Positions 17,084-25,459 of a DNA stretch of 64,000 nucleotides are shown here, in pieces. Source of the stretch: Alphaproteobacteria bacterium (GTDB taxonomy: Bacteria; Pseudomonadota; Alphaproteobacteria; Rhodobacterales; Rhodobacteraceae); the NCBI GenBank assembly GCA_030429105.1, contig JAUIDE010000004.1:27987-91986 (forward strand). The letters are read 5' to 3'. A program made the position numbers and the translations under genes. The notes below the pieces were generated by a model that worked only from the letters and a program-made list of their open reading frames with translations, was not told where the DNA came from and did no database searches. Every line of letters begins with the position of its first letter. Within the stretch, counting starts at the first letter, position 1.

Positions 17084-17166
17084 GAGCGGCCTCGCGCGGC
17101 GGCGCGGAATGTGGGAAACAGCGCGGGAGCAGAATCGGCGGCCGCGCCGCGACGAAGGAGAACGGG

Positions 17167-17796
17167 ATGCCCTGGGACCGGAACCAGATGGCGGCGCGCG
17201 CCGCGCAGGAATTGCAGGACGGGACCTGCGTCAATCTCGGCATCGGCATTCCCACCCTCGTTTCTAACCACATTCCCGCGGGCGTCGATGTGACGTTGCA
17301 ATCCGAGAACGGGATGCTCGGCATGGGCCCGTTCCCGACAGAGGACGCGGTGGACCCTGACCTCATCAACGCCGGCAAGCAGACCATAACCGAGCTCGAC
17401 CGGACGGCTTATTTCGACAGCGCGACGAGCTTCGGCATGATCCGCGGCGGCAAGATCGCGATGGCGATCCTCGGCGCGATGGAAGTGTCGGAGACGGGCG
17501 ACCTCGCCAACTGGATGATCCCCGGCAAGCTCGTGAAGGGTATGGGCGGGGCGATGGATCTCGTCGCCGGTGTCGGCCGCGTCGTCGTCATCATGGATCA
17601 TGCAAACAAGGCCGGAGAGTCGAAACTCCTCAAGGAATGCACACTCCCGCTCACGGGCAAGGGCGTGGTGGACCGGATCATAACCAATCTCGGCGTCTTC
17701 GATGTGGTTCCCGGCGGGCTGAAGCTCGTGGAGCTGGCCGAGGGCGTGACGATGGAGGAAGTCGAGCGGCTGACCGAGGCGACGCTCGTCAGTTAG
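17167..17796 (+). CDS. scoB: 3-oxoacid CoA-transferase subunit B
   Basis: The beta subunit, 209 residues, carrying the catalytic glutamate in the [11 protein letters not shown] motif (about residue 47) that forms the enzyme-CoA thioester. Other family landmarks are [16 protein letters not shown], the [15 protein letters not shown] block and [16 protein letters not shown]. Start ATG 17167 lies behind GAAGGAGAACGGG. It completes the enzyme begun by scoA despite the intervening membrane-protein gene. The 3' end overlaps the convergent lytic transglycosylase gene by 8 bases. Confidence 0.95.
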   Translation: MPWDRNQMAARAAQELQDGTCVNLGIGIPTLVSNHIPAGVDVTLQSENGMLGMGPFPTEDAVDPDLINAGKQTITELDRTAYFDSATSFGMIRGGKIAMAILGAMEVSETGDLANWMIPGKLVKGMGGAMDLVAGVGRVVVIMDHANKAGESKLLKECTLPLTGKGVVDRIITNLGVFDVVPGGLKLVELAEGVTMEEVERLTEATLVS

Positions 17797-19198
17797 CCCG
17801 CTCCGCCATGATGCAGGGCGCGCGCGGCCCCTCCGGCGGCGCAAGGCAGAGCGCGCGAGCCTCGTGATAATAGCCGAGGACGACGGGGACATAGTCTCGC
17901 GTCTCCCGGTCCTCTGGAACGCCGCCCTGCTCGACCACGGCCCGCTCGCCCGCAGCATATCCGGCGAGCGCCAGAACCTCGTCCTCCCCGAACCGGGCGA
18001 GGAGGCGGGAGAGGTGGTCCGCCGCGCCTCGGATGTTCTCCGCCGGGTCTGACAGGTCGGCGACGCCGAGCCGCGCCGCATCCCCCGGCAGAAGGAGGCC
18101 GAGACCGCGCCGCCCGCCCGGCCCTTTCGCTTCCGGATCGCCGCCGCTTTCCGCCGCGACGAGGGCGACGAGCAGCGCCTCCGAAAGCTGCGCGCCCCGC
18201 GCCGCAGCGGCGATTTCGGCGCGCCACAGGTCCGCCACTTCGGCCGCCTTCGCGCGGAGGATCTGCGCGCCGATCCTTTCCGCGGCCGCGGCGGCGAGGG
18301 CCGGGGTGCGGGCCGGGTCCGCCGCCTCCAGCCCCGGCGCGACGCCTTGCCAGAACCAGTCCCCGCGCGGCGCGCGGGCGGAGGCCGCCGCGCCGACGCC
18401 AGAGTTCTGGGGCGGGCGTCGCGGCGCGGCGGTTAGCGCGCAGTCCGCTCGCGGCCCGGGGGGCGCGGGAAGGCAGATCGCCCGCGCTTCGTGGAAATAG
18501 GAGAGGACGATCGGAACATAGTCCCGCGTCTCGTCGAAGGGCGGTACGCCGCCGTTGCGCACCACCGCGTTTTCTCCGGCATTGTAGCCGGCGAGGGCGA
18601 GGAGCGCGTCCTCCTCGAACATGGAAAGCAGGAAAGAGAGATAGGCCGCGGCGCCGCGCAGGTTCTCGGTCGGGTCGTATGAATCCTGAACTCCGAATCG
18701 CTGTGCGGTGGCCGGCATGAGCTGGCCGAGACCCTGCGCGCCGGCATGGCTCACAGCACGCGGGTTGCCCGCGCTTTCCGCCGCGACCAGCGCGGCGAGG
18801 AGGGCAGGGGAGACCTTGGCGGCCTGCGCCGCGGTCTCGATTTCTCCCTTCCAGGCCCCGGCCACGGCCTCGATCCGGGCCCGTTCGGCCGAACCGGCGA
18901 GCCGGGACGCGGCGGCGGCGAGCGGAAGGAGGCGAGAAGGATCCGCCGCTTCCGCTCCCGAGTCGGCGACGTTCCAGAACCATGCGTGCGCCTGACCGCC
19001 ACCACGCCGACCCGGCGGGGAGGATCGCGCCGTGGGCGCTCCGGTGACGGTGACGGTGATCCGCTTCCGGGCGCCCGCCGCCGGCGGTTTGACCACCTTG
19101 AAGCTCCGCGCGCCGGCCGTCTCCGCCGACGCCGGGCCGACCCCGCCGGGCGGCGCGAGCGCGAGCAGTGCGAGCAAGAGCAACGCGCGAATCAGCAT
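17789..19198 (-). CDS. exported lytic transglycosylase with two tandem SLT units, the second degenerate
   Basis: A 469-residue secreted protein (signal about 1-25, cleavage near ASAE) made of two copies of one unit: about 73-256 and 281-465. Each begins with a WFW motif, continues through a helical linker, an SLT domain, and a tail reading RDYVP(I/V)VL.Y.HEARA. Copy 1 is a normal goose-lysozyme/SLT domain: catalytic E141 in [15 protein letters not shown] (156-162) and GYNAG (204-208). Copy 2 keeps the glutamate (E350), but GLGQLMP became GLGLLLP and GYNAG became GYAAG, so substrate binding is probably altered. AGGAGG lies 7 bases before the ATG. It is divergent from flp, so a role in wall opening for the pilus is plausible (inference). 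Confidence 0.88.
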   Translation of the reverse strand: MLIRALLLLALLALAPPGGVGPASAETAGARSFKVVKPPAAGARKRITVTVTGAPTARSSPPGRRGGGQAHAWFWNVADSGAEAADPSRLLPLAAAASRLAGSAERARIEAVAGAWKGEIETAAQAAKVSPALLAALVAAESAGNPRAVSHAGAQGLGQLMPATAQRFGVQDSYDPTENLRGAAAYLSFLLSMFEEDALLALAGYNAGENAVVRNGGVPPFDETRDYVPIVLSYFHEARAICLPAPPGPRADCALTAAPRRPPQNSGVGAAASARAPRGDWFWQGVAPGLEAADPARTPALAAAAAERIGAQILRAKAAEVADLWRAEIAAAARGAQLSEALLVALVAAESGGDPEAKGPGGRRGLGLLLPGDAARLGVADLSDPAENIRGAADHLSRLLARFGEDEVLALAGYAAGERAVVEQGGVPEDRETRDYVPVVLGYYHEARALCLAPPEGPRAPCIMAERAN

Positions 19199-19602
19199 AT
19201 GTCGGCCTCCTGCATTCGCGCATCAGCGTCCGGACAGGCGGAATTCCAAGCTTCGCGCAGCATGAAGCGGCTCCATTCATGCATTTGCGCATCCTTCACG
19301 AATGGCGGAGTCGGTTCGCCGCGGCCCGCACGTCAAGACAGAGGTATGATATATATAGAGAAAATGATGAATCCTGATCGCTTGGGCGGCAAGATGGGCT
19401 CCATCCGCGCAAAATCCGACGAATATGTTAATTTGGCGCCGAAAGAACGAAGTGCTATTTCTCACATCGGAAGCGCGGCGGACGCCCCAGTGGGTGGGGT
19501 TCCGGCGGCGGGCCTGGGCGATCTGGTTGTTCCTGTCCATGTCTCCGTCGGATCGTTCGGGCGCGTTTGCCTGTGTCTAGCATGTGGAGGGAGTACATGC
19601 GC
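19199..19602 (+). promoter_or_regulatory. 404-base divergent intergenic region before the Tad locus
   Basis: No convincing gene is present. The stretch 19340-19470 is distinctly richer in A+T than its surroundings, including a TATGATATATATAGAG run around 19345. A weak sigma-70-like pair TTGGCG (19433-19438), 17 bases, TATTTC (19456-19461) could serve the flp transcript, leaving a leader of about 135 bases. This is a judgement from sequence only. The region must supply promoters for both the transglycosylase (minus) and the Tad locus (plus). Confidence 0.35.
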
Positions 19603-19893
19603 ATGTCTTTCAAAGCTTTCCGGCGCTTCGGCGCCAACGAATCCGGCGCCGTGACGGTTGACTGGGTCGCGCTGACCGCTGCGGTCGTCGTGATCGGCAT
19701 CGGCCTCGCCTACGCCATCTTCGGCGACGGGACGACCGGCGTCGGCGGCCTCGTGACCAACCTCACGACCGAGATCAACCAGGCGGCGGGCAACCTCGCG
19801 GGCGCCGTGCCCGACGCCCTGCCGGATCCGGCCGGCGGCGGCGGCGGCGCGGGCGCGGGCGGCGAGACCACCGGAGAGACCACCGGCGGCTGA
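19603..19893 (+). CDS. flp: Flp-type IVb pilin, atypical, with glycine-rich tail
   Basis: The putative major pilin of the Tad pilus, 96 residues, longer than the 50-65 typical of Flp. After a short basic leader (MSFKAFRRFGANESG) comes a single hydrophobic helix AVTVDWVALTAAVVVIGIG. Aligned at the expected prepilin-peptidase site (SG|AVTVDW), positions +5 and +6 are Asp-Trp instead of the usual Glu-Tyr. The last 30 residues are a low-complexity Gly/Ala/Thr tail. ATG 19603 was preferred to 19597 because GGAGGGAG then sits at 9 bases rather than 3. It is the first gene of the Tad locus. Confidence 0.82.
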   Translation: MSFKAFRRFGANESGAVTVDWVALTAAVVVIGIGLAYAIFGDGTTGVGGLVTNLTTEINQAAGNLAGAVPDALPDPAGGGGGAGAGGETTGETTGG

Positions 19894-19932
19894 GCTCGAT
19901 CCCCCGTTCCGGTTCGTCTTTTCGCCATGATC

Positions 19933-19946
19933 GCGTCATATGACGC
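19933..19946. promoter_or_regulatory. perfect 14-bp palindrome between flp and cpaB
   Basis: GCGTCATATGACGC is a perfect palindrome in the 78-base gap between flp and cpaB, 26 bases upstream of the cpaB ATG. It is flanked by a wider inverted repeat (CCCGTTCC near 19904 and GGAACGGG near 19961). It could be an operator controlling the pilus-machinery genes separately from the pilin, or an RNA hairpin that limits read-through from the abundant flp message. The sequence supports the symmetry but not a named regulator. Confidence 0.45.
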
Positions 19947-19971
19947 AGCGAGCGGATAGGGGAACGGGCCC

Positions 19972-20796
19972 ATGCGGATCATCGCGGTCATCATCCTGAT
20001 CTTCGGCGTCGCCCTTGCGGGCGGCGCCGTCTTCTTTGCCGCCGAACGCTATGCGGCGATCGAGGCGGCGCTGGCGCAGAAGGCGGCGGAGGCTGCGCGG
20101 TCCACCGCCCCGGCGATCCCCACGAAACCCATGGTCGTGGCGACGCGCGCGCTCCGCTCCGGCGAACAGCTGACGCCGGACGCCACGAGGATCGTCGATT
20201 TCCCGGAAGACGCCGCTCCCGCAAACGGCTTCGCCACGGCCGAGGAACTCTTCGGCGACGGGCGCGAGGCGCGAATCGTGCTGCGCGCGATCGAGCCGCA
20301 GGAACCGATTCTCAAGACGAAGGTCACCGGCTTCGGCGAGCGGGCGACCATGGCGGCGCAACTCACACCCGGCATGCGCGCCTTTACACTCCGTATCGAC
20401 GCGGTGACTGGCGTCGCGGGTTTCCTCCTGCCGAACGACCGGGTGGACGTGTTCATGACCCGGACGGACCGGGACGGGCTGACCTCCAACCTCATCATGC
20501 AGAACGTCAAGGTCATAGCAGTCGACCAGTTCGCCGACCAGGACGCGAACCGCGCGCGCCTCGCTCGCACCGCGACGGTCGAGGTTTCCCCCGAGGATGC
20601 GCAGAAACTGGCGCTCGCGCAGCAGATCGGCCGCATCTCCCTCGGCCTCCGTCAGATCGACGAGAATGACGTCATGGAGGATGCGCGGCCGGTCGACATC
20701 AAGGATTTGCTGAACGAGGAAGAGGCCCCGCCGGCGCCGGCGACCCCGCAGAGGCGTCTCTGTGTGCGCAAGGGGATTGACCTGATCTGTGAATAG
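19972..20796 (+). CDS. cpaB: Flp pilus assembly protein CpaB/RcpC
   Basis: A 274-residue periplasmic assembly protein of the Tad system, anchored by an N-terminal hydrophobic segment (MRIIAVIILIFGVALAGGAV). It contains a SAF domain (VVATRALRSGEQLTPDATRIVDFP, about residues 55-80) and the conserved MRAFTLRIDAVTGVAGFLLP and DRVDVFMTR elements typical of CpaB, then a proline-rich linker and a CVRKGIDLICE tail. CpaB is thought to gate or stabilise the secretin pore. It lies between flp and cpaC, with a 121-base gap to cpaC. Confidence 0.93.
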   Translation: MRIIAVIILIFGVALAGGAVFFAAERYAAIEAALAQKAAEAARSTAPAIPTKPMVVATRALRSGEQLTPDATRIVDFPEDAAPANGFATAEELFGDGREARIVLRAIEPQEPILKTKVTGFGERATMAAQLTPGMRAFTLRIDAVTGVAGFLLPNDRVDVFMTRTDRDGLTSNLIMQNVKVIAVDQFADQDANRARLARTATVEVSPEDAQKLALAQQIGRISLGLRQIDENDVMEDARPVDIKDLLNEEEAPPAPATPQRRLCVRKGIDLICE

Positions 20797-20843
20797 CCTC
20801 TCGCGGCGCAGCATTAAGGAAGCGTTGTAACTCACAGTTTCGC

Positions 20844-20871
20844 TTGCGTTTTCTGATTTCGTCGATAGGGT
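20844..20871 (+). promoter_or_regulatory. candidate promoter upstream of cpaC (weak)
   Basis: In the 121-base gap between cpaB and cpaC, the pair TTGCGT (20844-20849) and TAGGGT (20866-20871), 16 bases apart, roughly resembles a sigma-70 promoter 47 bases before the cpaC ATG. The fit is poor in the -10 element. A partial CtrA-like TTAA half-site occurs at 20814-20817, but its second half is not conserved. An internal promoter is plausible, because the gap is unusually long for this tightly packed locus. Confidence 0.25.
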
Positions 20872-20917
20872 TGCCTCTGTCGGGCGCCTCGCGCCCATCC
20901 GAACCGGGGTTGCAGCC

Positions 20918-22381
20918 ATGCGCCTTCGCCGCCTTTTCGTGGCGCTCATCCTCGCCTTGCCGCCGCTCGCGATGACGGCGGAGAGCGCCGTGGCGCAGGC
21001 CGGAAACGTGCTTCGCGCCGCCCGCGGCGTCGCCTCGGACGATGTGACCGTCTTCGTCAACCGCGCCATCGTTCTCGAGAGCGCGCAGCGCTTCACCGAG
21101 GTTTCCGTTGCGAATCCGGCGATTGCGGACGTCGCGGCGCTTTCGGACCAGACGATCTACATTCTCGGCAAGGCCACCGGCGTCACCACGCTGACGCTGC
21201 TCGGGGAGGCCGGGCGGCTCATCACCAATGTGGACGTCAAGGTCACGCCCGACCTTTCCGAGTTCAAGCAGCGTCTGCGCGAGGTGCTGCCGACCGAGCG
21301 GATCGACGTGCGTGAGGCGAATGGCGGGGTGATTCTCTCCGGCGTCGTCTCCGGCGCGCGGAAGATCGAGACGGCGATGAATCTCGCCGCGCGTTATGCG
21401 GGGGACAACGTCTCCAATCTGATGACCGTCGGCGGCACGCAGCAGGTGATGCTCAAGATCCGGTTCGCGGAGATGCAGCGCTCGGCGGCGAAGAGCCTCG
21501 GGTTCAACATCAACGCCGTCTTCGGCGGCAACAACTTCGGCGGCGGGGTCCGGACGGGCGACAGCGTCCAGTTCCAGAACACCAATCCCCGCCTGACCGG
21601 GCAGCCGAACATTCCGAGCGTGAACAATCCCGGTTCGCTCAACTCGCTCGGAACCTCCGGCTTCAACGCAGGGTCCTTCGGGATCGGAAGCTTCTTCGTC
21701 GATCTTGGCGGCGTCGCGCTCGACGTGCTGCTGAACGCGCTGGAGAACAAGGGGCTCGCGCGTTCCCTCGCCGAGCCCAACCTCGTCGCGCTCTCGGGAG
21801 ACACGGCGAGCTTCCTCGCGGGCGGCGAGGTGCCGATCCCCGTCTCGGACGAGGAGGGCGGGATCACGGTCGAGTTCAAGCCCTTTGGCGTCGGCCTCTC
21901 CTTCACGCCCACCGTGGTGGACGAGGACCTCATCAATCTTGAACTGGAGACAGAGGTCTCCTCGCTCGACACCTCCATCCAGATCTTGATCGCAGGCACC
22001 CCTCTCACTGGCTTCTCGACGCGGCGGGCGCGGACGACGGTGGAGCTGCGGGACGGGCAGAGCATCGCCATCGCCGGCCTCCTGCAGGAGAACTTCACCG
22101 ACGGCAAGTCGCAGGTGCCGTTCCTCGGAGACCTGCCGATCCTCGGCACGCTCTTTCGCAGCGCGAACTTCAACCGGAACCAGACCGAACTCGTCATCAT
22201 CGTGACGCCGGTGCTCGTCACCCCGGTTGACGCCGGGGAGCGGCTGTCCCTGCCGACGGACCGGGTGCGCCTGCCCAACGAGCAGGAACTGTTCCTGCTC
22301 GGCGAGGTGGAAGGGCGCGGCGTGGCGCCGGAAGTCGCCAGCCAGGATTTCGACGGGCCCTTCGGCTACATTCTGGAGTGA
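20918..22381 (+). CDS. cpaC: type II/IV secretin CpaC/RcpA of the Tad pilus
   Basis: The outer-membrane secretin through which the pilus passes, 487 residues, with a signal peptide ending near AVAQA. An N-terminal pilus-formation domain (VTVFVNRAIVLESAQRF) is followed by a BON-like domain (VILSGVVSGARKIETAMNLA). The C-terminal secretin domain runs from about residue 190, with the family signature VPFLGDLPILGTLFRS and a closing beta-strand TELVIIVTPVLVTP. A short glycine/asparagine-rich loop (GGNNFGGGV) lies in the middle. The stop overlaps, or lies just before, the next gene. Confidence 0.95.
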   Translation: MRLRRLFVALILALPPLAMTAESAVAQAGNVLRAARGVASDDVTVFVNRAIVLESAQRFTEVSVANPAIADVAALSDQTIYILGKATGVTTLTLLGEAGRLITNVDVKVTPDLSEFKQRLREVLPTERIDVREANGGVILSGVVSGARKIETAMNLAARYAGDNVSNLMTVGGTQQVMLKIRFAEMQRSAAKSLGFNINAVFGGNNFGGGVRTGDSVQFQNTNPRLTGQPNIPSVNNPGSLNSLGTSGFNAGSFGIGSFFVDLGGVALDVLLNALENKGLARSLAEPNLVALSGDTASFLAGGEVPIPVSDEEGGITVEFKPFGVGLSFTPTVVDEDLINLELETEVSSLDTSIQILIAGTPLTGFSTRRARTTVELRDGQSIAIAGLLQENFTDGKSQVPFLGDLPILGTLFRSANFNRNQTELVIIVTPVLVTPVDAGERLSLPTDRVRLPNEQELFLLGEVEGRGVAPEVASQDFDGPFGYILE

Positions 22382-22386
22382 CGGCG

Positions 22387-23028
22387 ATGCGCATCCTCTC
22401 CCTTCTCGCCGGGGCCGCGCTCCTCGCCGGATGCACGACGGAGGTGGGCCTGCACGAGAACGCGGCGGCGACCTTCGGCGGCGCCTATCAGCGCAACGAA
22501 CTCATCCAGTCCGCCGCCTGGCGGCGCGGCCGCTTCCTCGAAGCCGAGCGCGCCCGATTCGCGGCCGAGACGCCCGCGACCGTGACCTTCGCCTTCGACA
22601 GCGCCGCGCTCGCCGCCGAGGCGCGCGCTGCGCTCGACGCCCAGGCGCAGTGGCTCGCCCGTAATCCGGACATCAGGGTGCGAATCGCCGGCCATACCGA
22701 TCTCGTGGGCGGCGAGGCGTATAATGACCGGCTCGGCCTGCGGCGCGCGAGGGCGGCGGCGCGGCATCTCACGCTTCGCGGCGTGGAGCGGAGCCGGATC
22801 GACGCGGTTGAGAGCTTCGGCGAGCGGGAGCCTGTCGTGGCCACGGAAGAGCGGGAGCGCCGGAACCGGCGGGCGGAGACGTCCGTGGCGGGCTTCGTTC
22901 ACGGTTTCGTAGGCGACGGAATGGATGGCCGCCGCGCCGCTTTGATGTATACCCGCTACAGGACCGACAGTGTCGAGCCGCCGGCGAGCGCGAACACCAC
23001 GACGGTGTCCACGGGCGGCGGCGGCTGA
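22387..23028 (+). CDS. OmpA-family lipoprotein in the CpaD position of the Tad locus
   Basis: A 213-residue predicted lipoprotein: the signal MRILSLLAGAALLAGC has a good lipobox (LLAGC), so it should be acylated at the cysteine. An OmpA-C peptidoglycan-binding domain spans roughly 65-165 (VTFAFDSAAL, IAGHTDLVGG, YNDRLGLRRARA). The final 45 residues are low-complexity with a Gly tail. It occupies the place where other Tad loci have CpaD, and may tether the secretin to the cell wall (inference). ATG 22387 is preferred because GGAG lies 8 bases upstream; an in-frame GTG at 22378 overlaps the cpaC stop. Confidence 0.85.
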   Translation: MRILSLLAGAALLAGCTTEVGLHENAAATFGGAYQRNELIQSAAWRRGRFLEAERARFAAETPATVTFAFDSAALAAEARAALDAQAQWLARNPDIRVRIAGHTDLVGGEAYNDRLGLRRARAAARHLTLRGVERSRIDAVESFGEREPVVATEERERRNRRAETSVAGFVHGFVGDGMDGRRAALMYTRYRTDSVEPPASANTTTVSTGGGG

Positions 23029-23080
23029 GACAGGACGACGGAGCCGCGCCCCTCCGGTACGGGCGCGATCGGGGTGTGAG

Positions 23081-23614
23081 ATGGCGCCTGGTGCGAGGCG
23101 GAAGAGCGGGTTGCGCGAGCGCGTCCTGAAGCGGGCCGCGCCAGCCTTCGCCTGCCTGCGCCGCTTCTTCGGCGATGAGCGCGCCTCAGTGACGGTGGAC
23201 TTCGTCATTTCCATACCGATCCTGCTCGCCGTTCTTGTTCTGACCACGGAATATGGGCGAATGCTCCAGATGCGTTCGACCTTGGAGAACGCTGTCGCGG
23301 ACGCCGCGCGTTATCTGAGCCGCGTGCCGCTCGACGCTTCGGGCGCCGCCTTCCCCGCCTCCGTCGTCGAGATGGCGGAGGGGCTCATCGTCTCACGCGT
23401 CAACACGCCTTATCTCGCCATCGCCGCGCCCGTGGTCGGCGACTCGGGCGGCGTGACGACCGTGCGGCTTTCCGCCGCGGCCGGGGTCCCGACGCCGGCG
23501 CTCGGGATTCTCGCCATCTTCGGGTCGAAGACGAATGCGGACGGGTTGCCGATCGAGGATATCGAGGGGCTCGTCATCACCGCTTCCGAGACAGTGCGGC
23601 ATTTCGGACGATGA
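23081..23614 (+). CDS. TadE-like pseudopilin (first copy)
   Basis: A 177-residue protein with one N-terminal helix after a basic, 35-residue leader: DERASVTVDFVISIPILLAVLVL. This matches the TadE/TadF class of minor pseudopilins. At the expected cleavage position the usual glycine is alanine (RA|SVTVDF), with Asp-Phe at +5/+6 instead of Glu-Tyr, so processing by CpaA is doubtful. The remainder is an extracytoplasmic domain without recognised motifs. It is required for pilus assembly in characterised Tad systems. The stop overlaps the next start by 4 bases (ATGA). Confidence 0.82.
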   Translation: MAPGARRKSGLRERVLKRAAPAFACLRRFFGDERASVTVDFVISIPILLAVLVLTTEYGRMLQMRSTLENAVADAARYLSRVPLDASGAAFPASVVEMAEGLIVSRVNTPYLAIAAPVVGDSGGVTTVRLSAAAGVPTPALGILAIFGSKTNADGLPIEDIEGLVITASETVRHFGR

Positions 23615-24210
23615 AGGCCCGCTTGCCCTCCTTCCGCCGGGACGAGTCCGGCGCGGCGACGATAGAATACGTCATTCTGCTGCTGCCGCTGATCGCGTTG
23701 GTCTTCACCTCCTTCCAGATCGCCCTCGCGTATCACTTCGCGCTGACGGCGCAGAAGGCGGTCGAACTAGGAGCGAGGATCGCCGCGGTCCGGGATCCTG
23801 TGCATACAGGCATGCCGCCGGAGAATGTTGCGGCCCCCGGCGCGCGCGTTGGCGACAGCTGCGCGCTCGGCGGCTGCGCGGCGCCGGGGGGGCCGTGGCG
23901 ATGCTCGGGCTCCGACCTCGGCTCCGCCGACTGCGACGCGGCCGCCTTCTCCGCGATCTTCGACGAGGTCGGGCGGATCGCCTATCTTCTGACGCCGGAG
24001 GATCTGACCGTGACGTATTCCTATGCCGCGCTCGGCTTCGCTGGCGGGCCCTTCACGCCGATCGTCGAAGTGACCATTGAAGAGCGGCCCTTCTTCCTCC
24101 AGTTTTTCTTCAATCTGGCGTTTGGTTCGGGGGAGGATTCATCGAGGCGGCTGACGCTTCCGGCGGTGGCGGCCTCGGCCATCGCGGAAGACCTGAGTTC
24201 GACCAATTGA
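23611..24210 (+). CDS. TadE-like pseudopilin (second copy)
   Basis: A 199-residue TadE-type protein. It has a canonical prepilin-like N-terminus, DESG|AATIEYVILLLPLIALV, with Gly at -1 and Glu-Tyr at +5/+6, unlike Flp and the first copy in this locus. The soluble domain contains four cysteines within about 25 residues (SCALGGCAAPGGPWRCSG followed by SADC), which suggests disulphides in the periplasm. The start overlaps the preceding stop by 4 bases, so the two pseudopilins are probably made in equal amounts. A good AAGGAG precedes the next gene. Confidence 0.85.
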   Translation: MKARLPSFRRDESGAATIEYVILLLPLIALVFTSFQIALAYHFALTAQKAVELGARIAAVRDPVHTGMPPENVAAPGARVGDSCALGGCAAPGGPWRCSGSDLGSADCDAAAFSAIFDEVGRIAYLLTPEDLTVTYSYAALGFAGGPFTPIVEVTIEERPFFLQFFFNLAFGSGEDSSRRLTLPAVAASAIAEDLSSTN

Positions 24211-24237
24211 CGCGCGCGGAGCGCTTAAGGAGCGAAT

Positions 24238-25458
24238 GTGCTGCTGAGACGTGACCGAGAGGCGCAGGCGGACGCCGTCGTCTCTTTCATGACGGCGGAT
24301 GGCGCGGCGTCGCTTAAGCCGCAGCTCGACGCCGCCTTCGGCGGCGACGGCTGGGTCGCCGCCGACATCCGGTCGGCGATGGGCGCGGTGCATGACGTCG
24401 CGGCCGAGGGCGGCCGCTTTCTCGTGATCGGCGTTCGCGAGGAAGCGGAGGCGGAGCTCGGCGCCGCGCGCGAGCTGATCGCCGAGGCGAAGCTCTCCGG
24501 CCTGAAGGTCATCCTGCTCGCCGAGAGCCTCAGCCCGGCGGCGATGCACGGCCTGATGCGCGCGGGGGCGGACGATTTCGCCCCGCTTCCCCTGCCGCCT
24601 TCGGCGCTAGCCGAATCCGTGGCCCGGCTTCGGTCGGGCGGCATGCAGCCATTCGGCGGATCCTCCTCCCGCAACGGCATGGTCTTCCCGGTCTATGGCG
24701 CCGCGGGCGGCGTGGGGGCGACGACCTTCTGCGTCAACCTCGCCTGGGAGACGGCGCTGGAGGTCGCGAAATCCGGCAAGCAGGTCGCGCTCCTCGACTT
24801 CAACTTCCAGTACGGGACGGTCGCCACCTTCCTCGACCTTCCGCGACGCGAGGCGATCTACGAGCTTCTCTCCGATACGTCGACCATGGACGAGGAGGGG
24901 TTCAGCCAGGCCCTCGCGGACTACTCAGGCCGAATGGCGGTCCTCACGGCGCCGATGGACGTCCTCCCGCTCGACATCATCGGGCCCGAGGACGTGAAGA
25001 CGATGCTGGACCTTGCGCGCGCGAGCTACGACTTCATTTTCGTGGACATGCCGCAGACGCTCACCCACTGGTCGGATCTGGTCCTTACTGAGTCGGAGCG
25101 ATTCTTCGCGATCATGCAGACGGACATGAGGAGCGCGCAGAACATGCTAAGATTCCTCCGCGCAGTGAAAGCTGAAGACCTGCCCATCGAGAAGATCGCC
25201 GTCGTCCTCAACCGCGCGCCGCGGTTCACCGATCTCAGCGGCAAGAGCCGGGCGCGTCGGCTCGAACAGAGCCTCGGCGTCGAGTTCGTGGTCCGCCTGC
25301 CCGATGGCGGGCGGCAGGTCGCCTCCGCCTGCGACCAGGGCGCGCCGCTCGCGAAGGCGGCGCGGGGCAATGCGCTTCGCAAGGAGATAAGGCGCGTCGC
25401 GCGCGGGCTCGTGCGGAGCGTCGAGGCGGCGCGCGCCGAGATGGCGGGGGCGCGCTGA
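24238..25458 (+). CDS. cpaE: Tad pilus localisation ATPase CpaE/TadZ
   Basis: A 406-residue CpaE/TadZ protein: an N-terminal receiver-like domain lacking obvious phosphorylation residues, then a MinD/ParA-type ATPase domain from about residue 145. The deviant Walker A reads VYGAAGGVGATTFCVNLAW, with alanine where MinD has lysine in GKT; this weakened site is usual for TadZ. A Walker B-like strand VALLDFNFQYG follows, and DFIFVDMPQTL marks the next conserved strand. It places the pilus machine at the cell pole in studied systems. The start is GTG 24238, with AAGGAG 5 bases upstream; an overlapping out-of-frame ATG at 24236 stops at once. Confidence 0.92.
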   Translation: MLLRRDREAQADAVVSFMTADGAASLKPQLDAAFGGDGWVAADIRSAMGAVHDVAAEGGRFLVIGVREEAEAELGAARELIAEAKLSGLKVILLAESLSPAAMHGLMRAGADDFAPLPLPPSALAESVARLRSGGMQPFGGSSSRNGMVFPVYGAAGGVGATTFCVNLAWETALEVAKSGKQVALLDFNFQYGTVATFLDLPRREAIYELLSDTSTMDEEGFSQALADYSGRMAVLTAPMDVLPLDIIGPEDVKTMLDLARASYDFIFVDMPQTLTHWSDLVLTESERFFAIMQTDMRSAQNMLRFLRAVKAEDLPIEKIAVVLNRAPRFTDLSGKSRARRLEQSLGVEFVVRLPDGGRQVASACDQGAPLAKAARGNALRKEIRRVARGLVRSVEAARAEMAGAR

Positions 25459-25459
25459 G

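Noticed and set aside
20814..20830. A possible CtrA site upstream of cpaC (TTAA, 7 bases, TTGT)
   Set aside because: Only one half matches TTAA and the second half has two mismatches, so it is not good enough to call, although CtrA controls pilus genes in some alphaproteobacteria.
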